Shown piece after piece: positions 50,779 through 59,563 of a stretch of 64,000 bases of DNA (within the stretch, counting starts at the first letter, position 1; each line of letters opens with the position of its first letter). The DNA is taken from assembly GCF_000304475.1 (NCBI RefSeq), contig NC_018945.1:62001-126000 (forward strand), in the 5' to 3' direction. The notes beneath the pieces were generated by a model. The model saw only the letters and a program-made list of their open reading frames with translations, made no database searches and was not told where the DNA came from. This DNA comes from Kazachstania africana CBS 2517 (lineage: Eukaryota > Ascomycota > Saccharomycetes > Saccharomycetales > Saccharomycetaceae). Made by a program: the position numbers and the translations under genes.

Positions 50779-51537
50779 TCACGTCAAATCAATTATCTCA
50801 TGTTCCGTAGTATCCTCTATAACAATAATTTTTTTGCTTTCCATTTCATTATGATTTTGCAGAACTTCATCAACATTCACCTTAGTGTCATCATGACAAT
50901 CTTTATTGACCAATTTATATCTATTTTTCTTATTCAGATCGTCAAATCTTCTACTAGCGGCATCTGCGGCCATCTCTCTGGGACTTTTGCCAACAATACT
51001 GTCATTATTCAAACTTGATCCCGCACCTAACCTCTTCCCATAACCTCGTACACTTATGCTTTTACCAGCGCCGGGAATAGTGCCAAGTTGGTTACCATGA
51101 CCCAGAAAAGTATCAAATAGTCCAGCCTTTTCATGGAACCATTGTTCACTTTTGAATACGTCTAATTGATTGAAGAACTTGGAATCATGGACGCCAAAAA
51201 GGTTATGAGTCAATTCATGAAGCATTGTCTCCATTATAGATTCCCACGGTATGAATCGAAACGGATCAGTTGGCGACCTTAATCTGACCAATATCTTCAT
51301 ACCTTTATTCACATTTAACCCCAGCAATGTTTGATCTTTTGGATAGAATTCTGATAACGTTCTGACTTTCAGCTTATGTTTCTTCATCAAGTATGATACA
51401 TCCTTTGTCAAATCCTGTAGCATCTCATAGGCTCTTTGAGAGTCTGGTTGTCTTTGAAGGAATGTTATTTCATTAATATGAGGATTGGCTCTGGGTTTCT
51501 TGTCTACAGGCTTCTTAGCCCTCCTATTAGTACTCAT
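50779..51537 (-). CDS. WSS1: SUMO-dependent DNA-protein crosslink protease Wss1
   Basis: Metalloprotease that cleaves proteins crosslinked to DNA, with Cdc48 and SUMO binding. It is 252 residues from the ATG at 51537 (269 in S. cerevisiae). The WLM domain contains the zinc motif MLHELTHNLFGVHD (H-E-x2-H-x5-H-D). The conserved GLYDTFLG equivalent is GLFDTFLGHG. The C-terminal EHEIIDLT resembles the SUMO-interacting end EVIDLT of S. cerevisiae. Convergent with YCK1, as in YHR134W-YHR135C. Confidence 0.95.
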   Translation of the reverse strand: MSTNRRAKKPVDKKPRANPHINEITFLQRQPDSQRAYEMLQDLTKDVSYLMKKHKLKVRTLSEFYPKDQTLLGLNVNKGMKILVRLRSPTDPFRFIPWESIMETMLHELTHNLFGVHDSKFFNQLDVFKSEQWFHEKAGLFDTFLGHGNQLGTIPGAGKSISVRGYGKRLGAGSSLNNDSIVGKSPREMAADAASRRFDDLNKKNRYKLVNKDCHDDTKVNVDEVLQNHNEMESKKIIVIEDTTEHEIIDLT

Positions 51538-51687
51538 GTGCCACAATCGAATGTCGATGAGCCGATTATTTCACGTCTAACTAATTCCATCTCGTATATA
51601 TTATTCAATACTAAGAATATCGTAATATAAATGTTCGAAAAAAAAAAAAAGAGAAGTGCTCGAACGATCGATGTCTGATCCTCAAGG

Positions 51688-52434
51688 ATGTTTGGCATAA
51701 AGAAAGAGGACAGTGTGGTTACTTTAACTAAACCACAACTATTTTCAATTTATGATAAGGAAGTTATCATAAACGATCAGGATTACAATCGAGTCAGGGA
51801 TATCTTAGCACGCAAAAGCGACGGTAAAACGTTTAAAGATCGAAAAGTTCATGTGAACGCAATCAATGTAATATTTGCTGGTCTTGTGCTATTTTGCCTT
51901 GGTGTTGTGTTTGCAATTATTTCTGAGGAAATCTACGACAATTGTTCTCTAACGAATGGCGTACTTTCAATAACACTAAATAAGATCAATACATGGATGA
52001 ATGAGTACGTGACAGGGACACCAAAATGTGTGACGTACGGAATACTGGGCGTATTATGTGGGTTTGTCATCCCAATAGTGGATAATATACTGAATATTGA
52101 TAAGAGACAGATTAAAAACAACGATTTCAATTCCATTTTGAAATGTTTGAATGCTATGTTGGGAATTTGTTTAGGAATTCGCAACATTGAATGGTCATCC
52201 TCATTGCAGGCGAGCGTTGCATGGTGTCTTTTAAACATAATCTTATGGTTGTTTTTGGATGGAACTGAGTCTATAGCCCTGGTAGGAATTGTCATAAGTC
52301 TTACCAGCTGCGTTATCTCATTTCAACAACTTTTTGATGTTACTGAAATAATTTATATCGTTGATTTCTACTTCTTCAGTTTCCTAGTTTTTGGTAAGAT
52401 GGGGAGATACTTGTTTAGAAGTTACTATAATTAG
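51688..52434 (+). CDS. NSG1: INSIG-family sterol regulator Nsg1/Nsg2
   Basis: ER membrane protein that protects HMG-CoA reductase from degradation. It is 248 residues (291 for Nsg1 in S. cerevisiae). INSIG-type spans are at about residues 57-77, 110-130, 150-170, 175-192 and 198-240. Conserved segments include YGILGVLCGFVIPIVDN, RNIEWSSSLQASVAW and the end DFYFFSFLVFGKMGRYL. A nine-codon upstream ORF at 51671-51700 overlaps the start out of frame and may reduce translation. Named by synteny with YHR133C. Confidence 0.92.
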   Translation: MFGIKKEDSVVTLTKPQLFSIYDKEVIINDQDYNRVRDILARKSDGKTFKDRKVHVNAINVIFAGLVLFCLGVVFAIISEEIYDNCSLTNGVLSITLNKINTWMNEYVTGTPKCVTYGILGVLCGFVIPIVDNILNIDKRQIKNNDFNSILKCLNAMLGICLGIRNIEWSSSLQASVAWCLLNIILWLFLDGTESIALVGIVISLTSCVISFQQLFDVTEIIYIVDFYFFSFLVFGKMGRYLFRSYYN

Positions 52435-52481
52435 AGTAAAAGGAATATAATTTTTAGGTAACATGGGGTCATATAAAGATG

Positions 52482-52500
52482 TATATATATATATATATAT
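52482..52500. repeat. TA microsatellite
   Basis: Nineteen-base TA run between the convergent NSG1 and IGO2 genes. A similar run lies at 60301-60319 upstream of FUR1. Confidence 0.9.
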
Positions 52501-52534
52501 GATTATATAAAGAAGAGAATAACAACGGCATTGT

Positions 52535-52957
52535 TCATTTATTGGGAGATCTTGGTGGTGGACCACTGGATATACTTCCTTGTCTCTCTAATTTATTTTT
52601 AATAGAGGTCGCATCAATGGAGCCAGCACTATTACTCATTCTTCTCCGTATTATAGATTCTCTCAATCCGCTTGGATTAGTGACTGGAAGATTATTGCTT
52701 GAATTTTTGATAACGTCATTTGATTTGACCACACCAGCTTTATTCAAAGCATAATCACCACTATCAAAATATTTCCGCTCTTGCATTTTATGTTTGAAGA
52801 GATCCTTCTTTGATGGTAATTTACCATACATCCTGTACAATTTCAATTCTTGGGCGGAGAGCTCTTTCAAATCGACGTCATTCCCATCTGCATCCTTCAC
52901 TATAGAGTTTTTACTCAAATCAATCCTACTTGCAGTAGGAGATATCTCTTCAACCAT
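52535..52957 (-). CDS. IGO2: endosulfine Igo2, PP2A inhibitor in quiescence
   Basis: Greatwall (Rim15) substrate that inhibits PP2A-Cdc55 when phosphorylated and stabilises quiescence mRNAs. It is 140 residues from the ATG at 52957 (131 in S. cerevisiae). The endosulfine core YGKLPSKKDLFKHK followed by KYFDSGDYAL contains the Rim15-target Ser. The C-terminal RQGSISSGPPPRSPNK matches Igo2 closely. The start at 52957 (MVEEISPTASRIDLS) aligns with the S. cerevisiae N terminus. An in-frame ATG at 53002 would add 15 residues and cannot be excluded. Order matches YHR132W-A. Confidence 0.93.
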   Translation of the reverse strand: MVEEISPTASRIDLSKNSIVKDADGNDVDLKELSAQELKLYRMYGKLPSKKDLFKHKMQERKYFDSGDYALNKAGVVKSNDVIKNSSNNLPVTNPSGLRESIIRRRMSNSAGSIDATSIKNKLERQGSISSGPPPRSPNK

Positions 52958-53077
52958 GGCGTCAAAACAGTCTATAGTACCCTTTCTCTGCCAAGCATCC
53001 ATCTCATTTCAGCCTATAATTTGCCATCATCTCCTTAAATATCAAAACGTTTTTCCGATTCCATAGTGGACTTCATG

Positions 53078-53084
53078 TTACCCG
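53078..53084. promoter_or_regulatory. Reb1-type site between IGO2 and ECM14
   Basis: TTACCCG matches the Reb1 core, in the centre of the divergent promoter. Confidence 0.5.
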
Positions 53085-53227
53085 CACCATCTGAAAATCT
53101 AAGGCGACAAGAAAAAATCGCAGTGTGATACTCTTCTTACAGTTAGTCTTACGATGATGATGATAGTTGGGTTATTTGTGTCAAGGCTGCTTAATATTTG
53201 ATTGCTGAGGTGGCTGCTGCAAGGCAA

Positions 53228-54529
53228 ATGAGTGTTGCAATGGTTAGAATATTGCTGTTTCCTTTTATATGGTGCATGGCGAGAGCTGCATTTGTGTCGC
53301 GAAGAAGGGATGAGATGAAGGATTATTCAAATTACGTTGTTTATAGATTCTACGACAAGTTTGATACTCTCCAGTTACCGACTACTGATCATGATGTATG
53401 GAGTGTCAATGAGCAGTTTACTGATGTGAAATTGCCCAAGAATGTGAAGTTGGATGCACACTGGAACTATACGGTGCTCATAAAGGATTTAAATAACGCA
53501 ATCAGGGAGACATACCCTATGGAATCAATGGGAGATGAGAGCTCAATTTTTTCTTTGAGTGATCTAGACGAGTCATTTTTCAATGGGTACAAAGATTTGA
53601 AAACCATATATCTGTGGTTTGATTATCTGCACTCAACGTTTCCCGACTTGGTCTCTGTACAGAGTATTGGGAGGACTCATGAAGGTAATGATTTGAAAAT
53701 ACTAAAAATTAGTAACAATCCAAAGGAAAACAAGAAAACTATAGTCGTAACGGGCGGTATTCACGCTCGTGAATGGATCACCGTCAGTACAGCCTGTTAT
53801 GTCATGCAACAACTGCTGCACAATTACAAAGATCATGTCCGAAATGTCGAGAGACATTTTTTGGAAAAGTTTAATTATGTTTTTATCCCCGTGATTAATC
53901 CAGATGGGTACAGCTACACGTGGGAGACAGATCGATTGTGGAGAAAAAATAGACAGGATACATATATCTCATCCTGCAAAGGAATCGATATAGAAACTTC
54001 TTTCAATTACAAATGGTCAAATAATAAAGTCAACAGTTTCCCCTGTGATGAAAATTACAATGGCGAACATGCCTTCCATGCAATTGAATCTCAATTGATC
54101 AATAGCTTTCTGTTTGAAAACTCACCAGTTAAATACCATGGATTCCTAGACTTCCATTCATATTCACAAGAAATACTTTATCCTTATACATTTTCATGTG
54201 ATACGACACCAAACAATTACGAAAATTTAGTAGAAGTGTCCTTTGGAATTTCCAAATCTATAAAACAAACGTCAGGTAAAGTTTACGACGTCATCGCCGC
54301 CTGCAAAGATGCTGGATCAGATTTGACACCGGGGATGGGAGCTGGATCTATCCTAGACTACATGTATCATAATGAAGTACAGTGGTCACTACAGTTGAAA
54401 CTCAGAGATACGGGCAACCATGGGTTTTTGTTACCTTCCAAATTTATCAAACCTGTGGGCAATGAAATGTACAACGCCTTCAGATACTACTGTGAATTTC
54501 TAGTGGATCCTGAACTGACGGTAAATTAA
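53228..54529 (+). CDS. ECM14: carboxypeptidase-like protein Ecm14, probable pseudoenzyme
   Basis: Secreted M14 carboxypeptidase family protein linked to the cell wall, 433 residues (430 in S. cerevisiae). A signal peptide and pro-region precede the domain that begins near residue 145. Zinc ligands are present: GGIHAREW (H and E) and the later FLDFHSYSQ (H). Substrate-binding segments PDGYSYTWETDRLWRKNR and CDENYNGEHAF are retained. The catalytic Glu of active enzymes (VELRDTG) is replaced by Lys in LKLRDTGNHGF, as described for Ecm14. The ATG at 53228 is used; an ATG at 53240 is an alternative. Confidence 0.93.
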   Translation: MSVAMVRILLFPFIWCMARAAFVSRRRDEMKDYSNYVVYRFYDKFDTLQLPTTDHDVWSVNEQFTDVKLPKNVKLDAHWNYTVLIKDLNNAIRETYPMESMGDESSIFSLSDLDESFFNGYKDLKTIYLWFDYLHSTFPDLVSVQSIGRTHEGNDLKILKISNNPKENKKTIVVTGGIHAREWITVSTACYVMQQLLHNYKDHVRNVERHFLEKFNYVFIPVINPDGYSYTWETDRLWRKNRQDTYISSCKGIDIETSFNYKWSNNKVNSFPCDENYNGEHAFHAIESQLINSFLFENSPVKYHGFLDFHSYSQEILYPYTFSCDTTPNNYENLVEVSFGISKSIKQTSGKVYDVIAACKDAGSDLTPGMGAGSILDYMYHNEVQWSLQLKLRDTGNHGFLLPSKFIKPVGNEMYNAFRYYCEFLVDPELTVN

Positions 54530-54966
54530 TGAAATTCAGGATACGATATTTCTCTTTCCCGATATAAACCCACATACACATATACATATTCTAGTAATCA
54601 CCTCTTCACGACCATACCATCATCAATTCCTCTAACTATCTACTATATTATATAAACGTTATTGATTTAACATTGTCACGTGACATTCACTACGTATTTT
54701 CTTATCTCTTCTAATCTCCTCCCGCTTTGTTTTGAGGGAAATATATATAAAAAAAAGCGGTTTTAGAGGTATAAAAAGAAAAACGGCAGATGGAAATTAG
54801 TATCAGATGGAGTAAGGAAAACCATTCAATCTCGTGGAAATATAATTTTAAACTAACTGGAAAAGAGCTTTTCACTGTGATTAATCTATCCTATTCCGCC
54901 AGTATTGTATTCAAGCTATCTGGACAATAGAAGTAGCGGAAATCCTGTCACTTAGTGTTTTTCCGC
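54530..54966. promoter_or_regulatory. promoter of the YHR131C-type gene
   Basis: 437 bases. The palindrome GTCACGTGAC at 54675-54684 is a strong Cbf1-type E-box. A TATATATAAAAAA TATA-type element lies about 220 bases before the start. Confidence 0.5.
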
Positions 54967-56787
54967 ATGTTTTACCGCCCCTTAACTGCACCAATGATCT
55001 CTAGTGCTGTGGCAACAGATCAGTTCGAAATAGAGAATCTAAAGACAGTTTCCACAAATTCTTCATTCTCCATTTCAAATGAGTTCCGATCATTATCAAT
55101 TTCAGACGCAAGTACTACCTCCACGACTGAGAATAATATCCCGCTCAATCCGAGCAATGAATTTTTGAACCATATAGACCCAACACCGGCATATCCACCA
55201 TCTTACAGTAGTGTCAACCCAAACAAATCAGTAAGATACCCAATTTACGAGTCTTCCATACCTGCTAATCATGATGATAAACCGCCTGAGTATAAAGCTG
55301 CTGTACACGATGTGACCGTGATCTCTATGAAAGTTGAATGGTTGTCCCCATTTGAGATATCTCATTCACGTTCATGGAAAAATTTAATACTGGAATTAAA
55401 CTCCACTCAGTTAAACTTCTATCGTATTGATGATCGACTAATTTCAAGAGTCTCTTCGAATGGTTCATTTGAGTTGACTAAAGACAATAAGGATATTTTG
55501 ACCCATCTAGTCAAGAGAGACAAGGAAAAATATTTAACAAACGATAATTTATTCAAATCATACTCTTTGCAATTCGCTAAATTTGGTATACCAATAGATT
55601 ATAAGAAAAAATCGTTTGTCATTAGAATGAGGTGTGAAGTTGAGCAATTTTTAATTAATTTTTTCAACGTGGACGATATGCTTTTATGGACCGTTCTTCT
55701 CAATATGGGGATTAACGTCTCTCTGGATCTTCAAATTAGAGAATTTCCAAATTATAGAATTGTACCACGAAGAAGAAGAAGAAGAAGAAGGCATAGAGGA
55801 GGAAGAAAAAATAAATCAAGAAATTTTGGAAATTTTGAAAAGATTAAATCTCATAAGGAAAATGTTTTTACCAAAAACGTCAATAAAATTTTTAACAGTA
55901 GTAATTGTGACATTGTGCAGAATAAAAATAAAATAAAGTTCAAGATGTCAAATTTTTTAAGACCTTCTAAAAATAGGAAAAAATTAACGTTGAATTCAGT
56001 AATTGAAGAAGAAGATTATAGAGGTCAGACGGATTCATGCAGTCCTTCGAACGTGTCGAGTCGTGTGACATCAAGAACAAGGTCAGTTTCAAAATCAATT
56101 TCGGTAACAGAGTCACGGACCCAATTTCCATTTAATGAATGCCAAGAAATGCTAAGAAGAAATAGTATGCTTTTGCAATCTGAACTAGATGAATTCCAAA
56201 ACATTATCAATGAACATATCCAATGTGATTCTGATTCTGAACAAGATGAGGAAGTTCATGATGAGGGTTACGAATCTGAAGAAGTAGAATCTAGAACTCA
56301 GTTCCATGCTGCACGCCATAATTCCATTTATTCCGAAGAAGGAGTCTACTATGAAGAAGACGAAGAAGACGATGATGATTTTGGCAATTTCAGACGCCGT
56401 AGGTCCTCGACTTTAACAAATTTATCTAATATACCGTATGGCAGCAATGTTGTTAAGTGGTCTCCTCCGATAAAAGAGATCTCTAGGAAAAGATATATTA
56501 GGGATTCCTTAAGATGCATTAAGCCATTGACAGAAGAGTCTCAATGGGTCGGAAGCATTGTCTTCAAGTCTTGTTCCCCCCCTGTTTACAAGACAAATAA
56601 TTATGTGACATCCGAAGTTGAACACAAATGGAATGCAAAAAACCATTATTTAAAACCTTTCATCGTAGGGCCTGTGGGGTTTCTGAAGGCCGATACTAAA
56701 TTTTCCAAGACATTAATAACTACAAAAAAAAGCCGCAGATATAATGGCAATATCGATGATGAGGATTTTTTCAGTGGTATCATCTAG
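54967..56787 (+). CDS. PH-domain protein, YHR131C/YNL144C family
   Basis: Homologue of the duplicated pair YHR131C/YNL144C, here 606 residues. An N-terminal Pro/Tyr-rich segment with PAYPPSYSS and KPPEYKAA resembles PPxY ubiquitin-ligase docking sites. A PH domain follows at about residues 115-255 (LSPFEISHSRSWKNLILEL to MLLWTVLLNMGINVS). An eight-Arg run (55770-55793) starts a strongly basic tract. The C-terminal half is acidic and Ser-rich, with conserved blocks near the end (SSTLTNLSNIPYG, WVGSIVFKSCSPPVY). Function is unknown; membrane lipid binding is inferred. ATG at 54967 used; 54994 is an alternative. Confidence 0.87.
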   Translation: MFYRPLTAPMISSAVATDQFEIENLKTVSTNSSFSISNEFRSLSISDASTTSTTENNIPLNPSNEFLNHIDPTPAYPPSYSSVNPNKSVRYPIYESSIPANHDDKPPEYKAAVHDVTVISMKVEWLSPFEISHSRSWKNLILELNSTQLNFYRIDDRLISRVSSNGSFELTKDNKDILTHLVKRDKEKYLTNDNLFKSYSLQFAKFGIPIDYKKKSFVIRMRCEVEQFLINFFNVDDMLLWTVLLNMGINVSLDLQIREFPNYRIVPRRRRRRRRHRGGRKNKSRNFGNFEKIKSHKENVFTKNVNKIFNSSNCDIVQNKNKIKFKMSNFLRPSKNRKKLTLNSVIEEEDYRGQTDSCSPSNVSSRVTSRTRSVSKSISVTESRTQFPFNECQEMLRRNSMLLQSELDEFQNIINEHIQCDSDSEQDEEVHDEGYESEEVESRTQFHAARHNSIYSEEGVYYEEDEEDDDDFGNFRRRRSSTLTNLSNIPYGSNVVKWSPPIKEISRKRYIRDSLRCIKPLTEESQWVGSIVFKSCSPPVYKTNNYVTSEVEHKWNAKNHYLKPFIVGPVGFLKADTKFSKTLITTKKSRRYNGNIDDEDFFSGII

Positions 56788-57047
56788 AGACTAGTTCCGC
56801 ATATTTATTCATAAGTTATATAGAAAATATATTGTACTTGTACTTAACGAATGATGAAATAATGAAATTTGAGAAAAAACATTTTCTTTTTATATTAGGC
56901 TGAGATATTTACAGTATTTAAAAGTTTGTTATATAAAGGACTGGAAGAAAAAAGAGCCATCAAGGCTTTAAGAAAGTATTATTAGGTGGGTAATCTATAC
57001 CTAAAGAGAAGCTGGAAAAAAAATATTGTATGGTGGTTGTGAGTCAC
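56788..57047. other. 3' region between YHR131C homologue and MFA gene
   Basis: 260 AT-rich bases separating two convergent genes. No feature is recognised apart from presumed terminators. Confidence 0.4.
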
Positions 57048-57155
57048 TTAAGCAATGACACAGACTGGATCCCAGACACCGCTGGAAACCATGTAGTTGT
57101 CTTTCTTTTCAGAAGAGTTGTCCTTTTGAGTAGCAGAAGTAGAAGTTGGTTGCAT
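57048..57155 (-). CDS. MFA2: a-factor mating pheromone precursor
   Basis: Lipopeptide pheromone precursor of 35 residues, secreted by MATa cells through Ste6. The start MQPTSTSA resembles MQPSTATA of S. cerevisiae Mfa1. The processing segment SSEKKDN precedes the mature peptide, cleaved before Tyr. The predicted mature peptide is YMVSSGVWDPVC (S. cerevisiae: YIIKGVFWDPAC). The C-terminal CVIA box directs farnesylation, AAX removal and carboxymethylation. A TATAAAA element at 57246-57252 (reverse strand) and a-specific operators lie upstream. In S. cerevisiae MFA2 (YNL145W) also neighbours the YHR131C paralogue YNL144C, so synteny agrees. Confidence 0.95.
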   Translation of the reverse strand: MQPTSTSATQKDNSSEKKDNYMVSSGVWDPVCVIA

Positions 57156-57348
57156 TGTTAATTGATTTGTTGTTGTTGCTGTTTTGTTGATGGTTTTGTG
57201 GAATGGATAGAATTAATTGCTTGACATAGCAGAAATACATGGACCTTTTATATGTTTTCTTAACGACAATACTTGTAATATTATTTAGCGATGAGCATTT
57301 ATGAGGTTCTCACTTTTTTCTTTTTTGTCAATCGCCAAATGTTTCAAT

Positions 57349-57380
57349 CATGTAAGTTTCCCTTTTCGGAAATTTACATG
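57349..57380 (-). promoter_or_regulatory. a-specific gene operator (alpha2-Mcm1), proximal
   Basis: Alpha2 half-sites CATGTAA (57349-57355) and TTACATG (57374-57380) flank symmetrically the Mcm1 box TTTCCCTTTTCGGAAA (57357-57372). Spacing between half-sites and CC...GG core is four bases on each side. It is about 195-225 bases upstream of the MFA ATG. In S. cerevisiae this arrangement activates a-specific genes in a cells and represses them in alpha cells. Confidence 0.88.
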
Positions 57381-57842
57381 AGTTGCGAGAAAACTTTAGC
57401 AATAGTTTAGGTTAAAGCTGCATGAAGAGGCAGTATCGATGTTTCAGCATTGTATTCGGTAAAGCTTCTTGCATGTAAAGCTACCTATGGGTGTCCCCAT
57501 AATCACTGCAGTATCAATGTAGAGATTTTGATATGCATATAATTTACATAACGGAAACACTTTTGAGGTATTAATGCAGTTTAATGTAAAAGGGAAAACA
57601 GCACAAATCCATCCAATTGAGGTCTCAGTATGCTAAATTAATGGTAGCAGAAACGTTTTTCTTTCCTTAGCTCATTTAGATAATGGCTGTCTTGAAGTAA
57701 TTTTGTTTCTCGAAGTTAATGGCTGCTTGCTTCAAGCGTACAGTAGAGAGGATGTTTTGCTTGTGACTAGTCATTTTTTGCTCAAATTGATGTTTCAGCA
57801 AATCAATTGAAACACTAAGGATTAAAGAGCTACTTTGAAAGT

Positions 57843-57873
57843 TGTGTAATTATCCTTTATAGGAAATTACATG
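57843..57873 (-). promoter_or_regulatory. a-specific gene operator (alpha2-Mcm1), distal
   Basis: Half-sites TGTGTAA (57843-57849) and TTACATG (57867-57873) flank a perfect Mcm1 CArG core CCTTTATAGG (57854-57863). It lies about 690-720 bases upstream of MFA and about 490 bases upstream of ARP1, with two pheromone response elements within 55 bases. Confidence 0.8.
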
Positions 57874-58358
57874 ATTTTAGTGGTACTTGAAACTTGCTGT
57901 CAAAATTCTTTGTTGCCATGTTAAATGCAGAAGAGCCATGAATTTCTAACTGCATCATACGCTTTCTCAGAGAAGCAGAAAGGTTTCCAATTTGCTATCA
58001 TGAGACACTAACACACACCATACAAAATGTTGCAAGGGTTTCTGAAAACTTGTTAACTGTGATACATTTTATTTATGTAGGTTTCCTGGTAAGTTAAAAT
58101 GGATAATTAGAGCTGCTTAACTGCAATTGTAAAAGTATCTGCCATCTTTTTGGACTTTTCACTTTGTGCCTTAGGCCGCTAGCTTCTACAGACAATATTG
58201 TAGAGGATCAGCTTAACATTCGAGGGGCTACTGTCAGTTCTTTGAGTTCTCGATGTCGAAGGAATAATGTAAATATTTTCATTTCGCAAAAAAAGAGAGA
58301 TCTACGAAAAAAAAAATATCAGTAGTCATTGCTACAAAAGTAAGTGAGCTCATGGATA

Positions 58359-59519
58359 ATGTACTCGAGTGCATTCGAGGATAGCTTCTACAATCAACCT
58401 ATTGTGATTGACAATGGTACAAATGTCATAAAAGGAGGGTTTACAGGTGAAACTAAGCCCAGATGCCTCGAGTATTCCATTGTGGGAACCCCAAAATATG
58501 ACAAAATAATGCAAAGTAATGGAATTGAAAGCGATTCATTCATTGGTAACAAAGCACAGAAGTACAGAGGAATATTAAAGTTACGACATCCTATGTTGCG
58601 TGGTGTAGTTCAAAATTGGGATGATATGGAAACAATATGGCAATATGTCTTTGACGATACCCTATACTTGGAAAACCTGAATGAACATCCAATATTGATA
58701 ACTGAGCCACCACTTAATAATATGGCGAATAGACAAAAGATGTGTGAAGCTCTATTCGAAATATTTGGGTTTCCAGCGGTGTATATATCAGTCTCCCCGG
58801 TTTTATCATTATATGCTAGTGGACAGACCACAGGATGTGCTGTGGATTGTGGAGACGGATACTGCACTTCTATTCCGGTCTACAATGGATTTAGTCTAGC
58901 ATCTTCAGTAAAAAAGATAGATATTGGTGGATGTGACATTACTGAGCAATTACAATTCAGTATACTGAAGAACACTGGATTATTCATGTACTCGAGTAGT
59001 GAACGAGAAATCGTTAGGACAATAAAAGAGAAAGTATGTTACATAGCTACAGACTATAATTTAGAGACAGAAAAGTATTTATTCAATGAAGAGAAAATGG
59101 CATCACAATTTAAATTACCCGATGGTAAAATGTTAAATATATCACAGGGCAAATATACATCAACTGAAATATTGTTCAGGCCGGAGTTGATAGGCTCCGA
59201 ATTTGACAGTCTACCGGAAATATGTTACCAATCAATTAAGAAAGTTGATTCTGATTTACGATTGCCACTTTACTCGAATATTGTATTGAGTGGTGGTACT
59301 ACTATGTGCCCAGGTTTTGGTAGCAGGCTACTGAAAGAATTGCAAACGTTGACAGGGTACGATACAAAGATTAGGATCATAGCACCTCCAGAAAGGAAGT
59401 ATACATCATGGATTGGTGGATCTATACTGAGTGGACTGTCAACATTTTCTAAGATTTGGGTTACGAAATCAATGTGGGAAGAAGACAATAAAATAATTCA
59501 TTCAAAAATCATGCATTAA
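58359..59519 (+). CDS. ARP1: dynactin actin-related protein Arp1
   Basis: Centractin that forms the short filament of dynactin for dynein-driven spindle positioning. It is 386 residues (384 in S. cerevisiae). Actin-fold motifs are visible: phosphate 1 loop IVIDNGTNVIKGGF, CAVDCGDGYCTSIPVY and the adenosine-motif ILSGGTTMCPGFG, with SWIGGSILSGLSTF near the end. The ATG at 58359 puts ten residues before YNQP, exactly as in S. cerevisiae. An out-of-frame ATG at 58352 opens a ten-codon ORF that overlaps this start. Placement matches YHR129C. Confidence 0.95.
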   Translation: MYSSAFEDSFYNQPIVIDNGTNVIKGGFTGETKPRCLEYSIVGTPKYDKIMQSNGIESDSFIGNKAQKYRGILKLRHPMLRGVVQNWDDMETIWQYVFDDTLYLENLNEHPILITEPPLNNMANRQKMCEALFEIFGFPAVYISVSPVLSLYASGQTTGCAVDCGDGYCTSIPVYNGFSLASSVKKIDIGGCDITEQLQFSILKNTGLFMYSSSEREIVRTIKEKVCYIATDYNLETEKYLFNEEKMASQFKLPDGKMLNISQGKYTSTEILFRPELIGSEFDSLPEICYQSIKKVDSDLRLPLYSNIVLSGGTTMCPGFGSRLLKELQTLTGYDTKIRIIAPPERKYTSWIGGSILSGLSTFSKIWVTKSMWEEDNKIIHSKIMH

Positions 59520-59563
59520 ATAGCTCATAAAGATATAATGTTACATAACGAATACCTTCAGAA

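Larger units (their letters stand above)
57156..58358. promoter_or_regulatory. MFA-ARP1 divergent region rich in mating-type control sites
   Basis: 1.2 kb of sequence with no further gene. Besides the two a-specific operators it holds pheromone response elements TGTTTCA at 57340-57346, 57440-57446 and 57791-57797, and TGAAACA at 57808-57814. A near-match GGAAACA is at 57553-57559. A further alpha2 half-site CATGTAA at 57472-57478 stands beside CCTATGGG. The ARP1 promoter occupies the right end. Confidence 0.7.

Noticed and set aside
57381..57842. possible second pheromone gene between the two operators
   Set aside because: No frame ends in a Cys-aliphatic-aliphatic-X box, and no SSEKK-like processing sequence was found on either strand.
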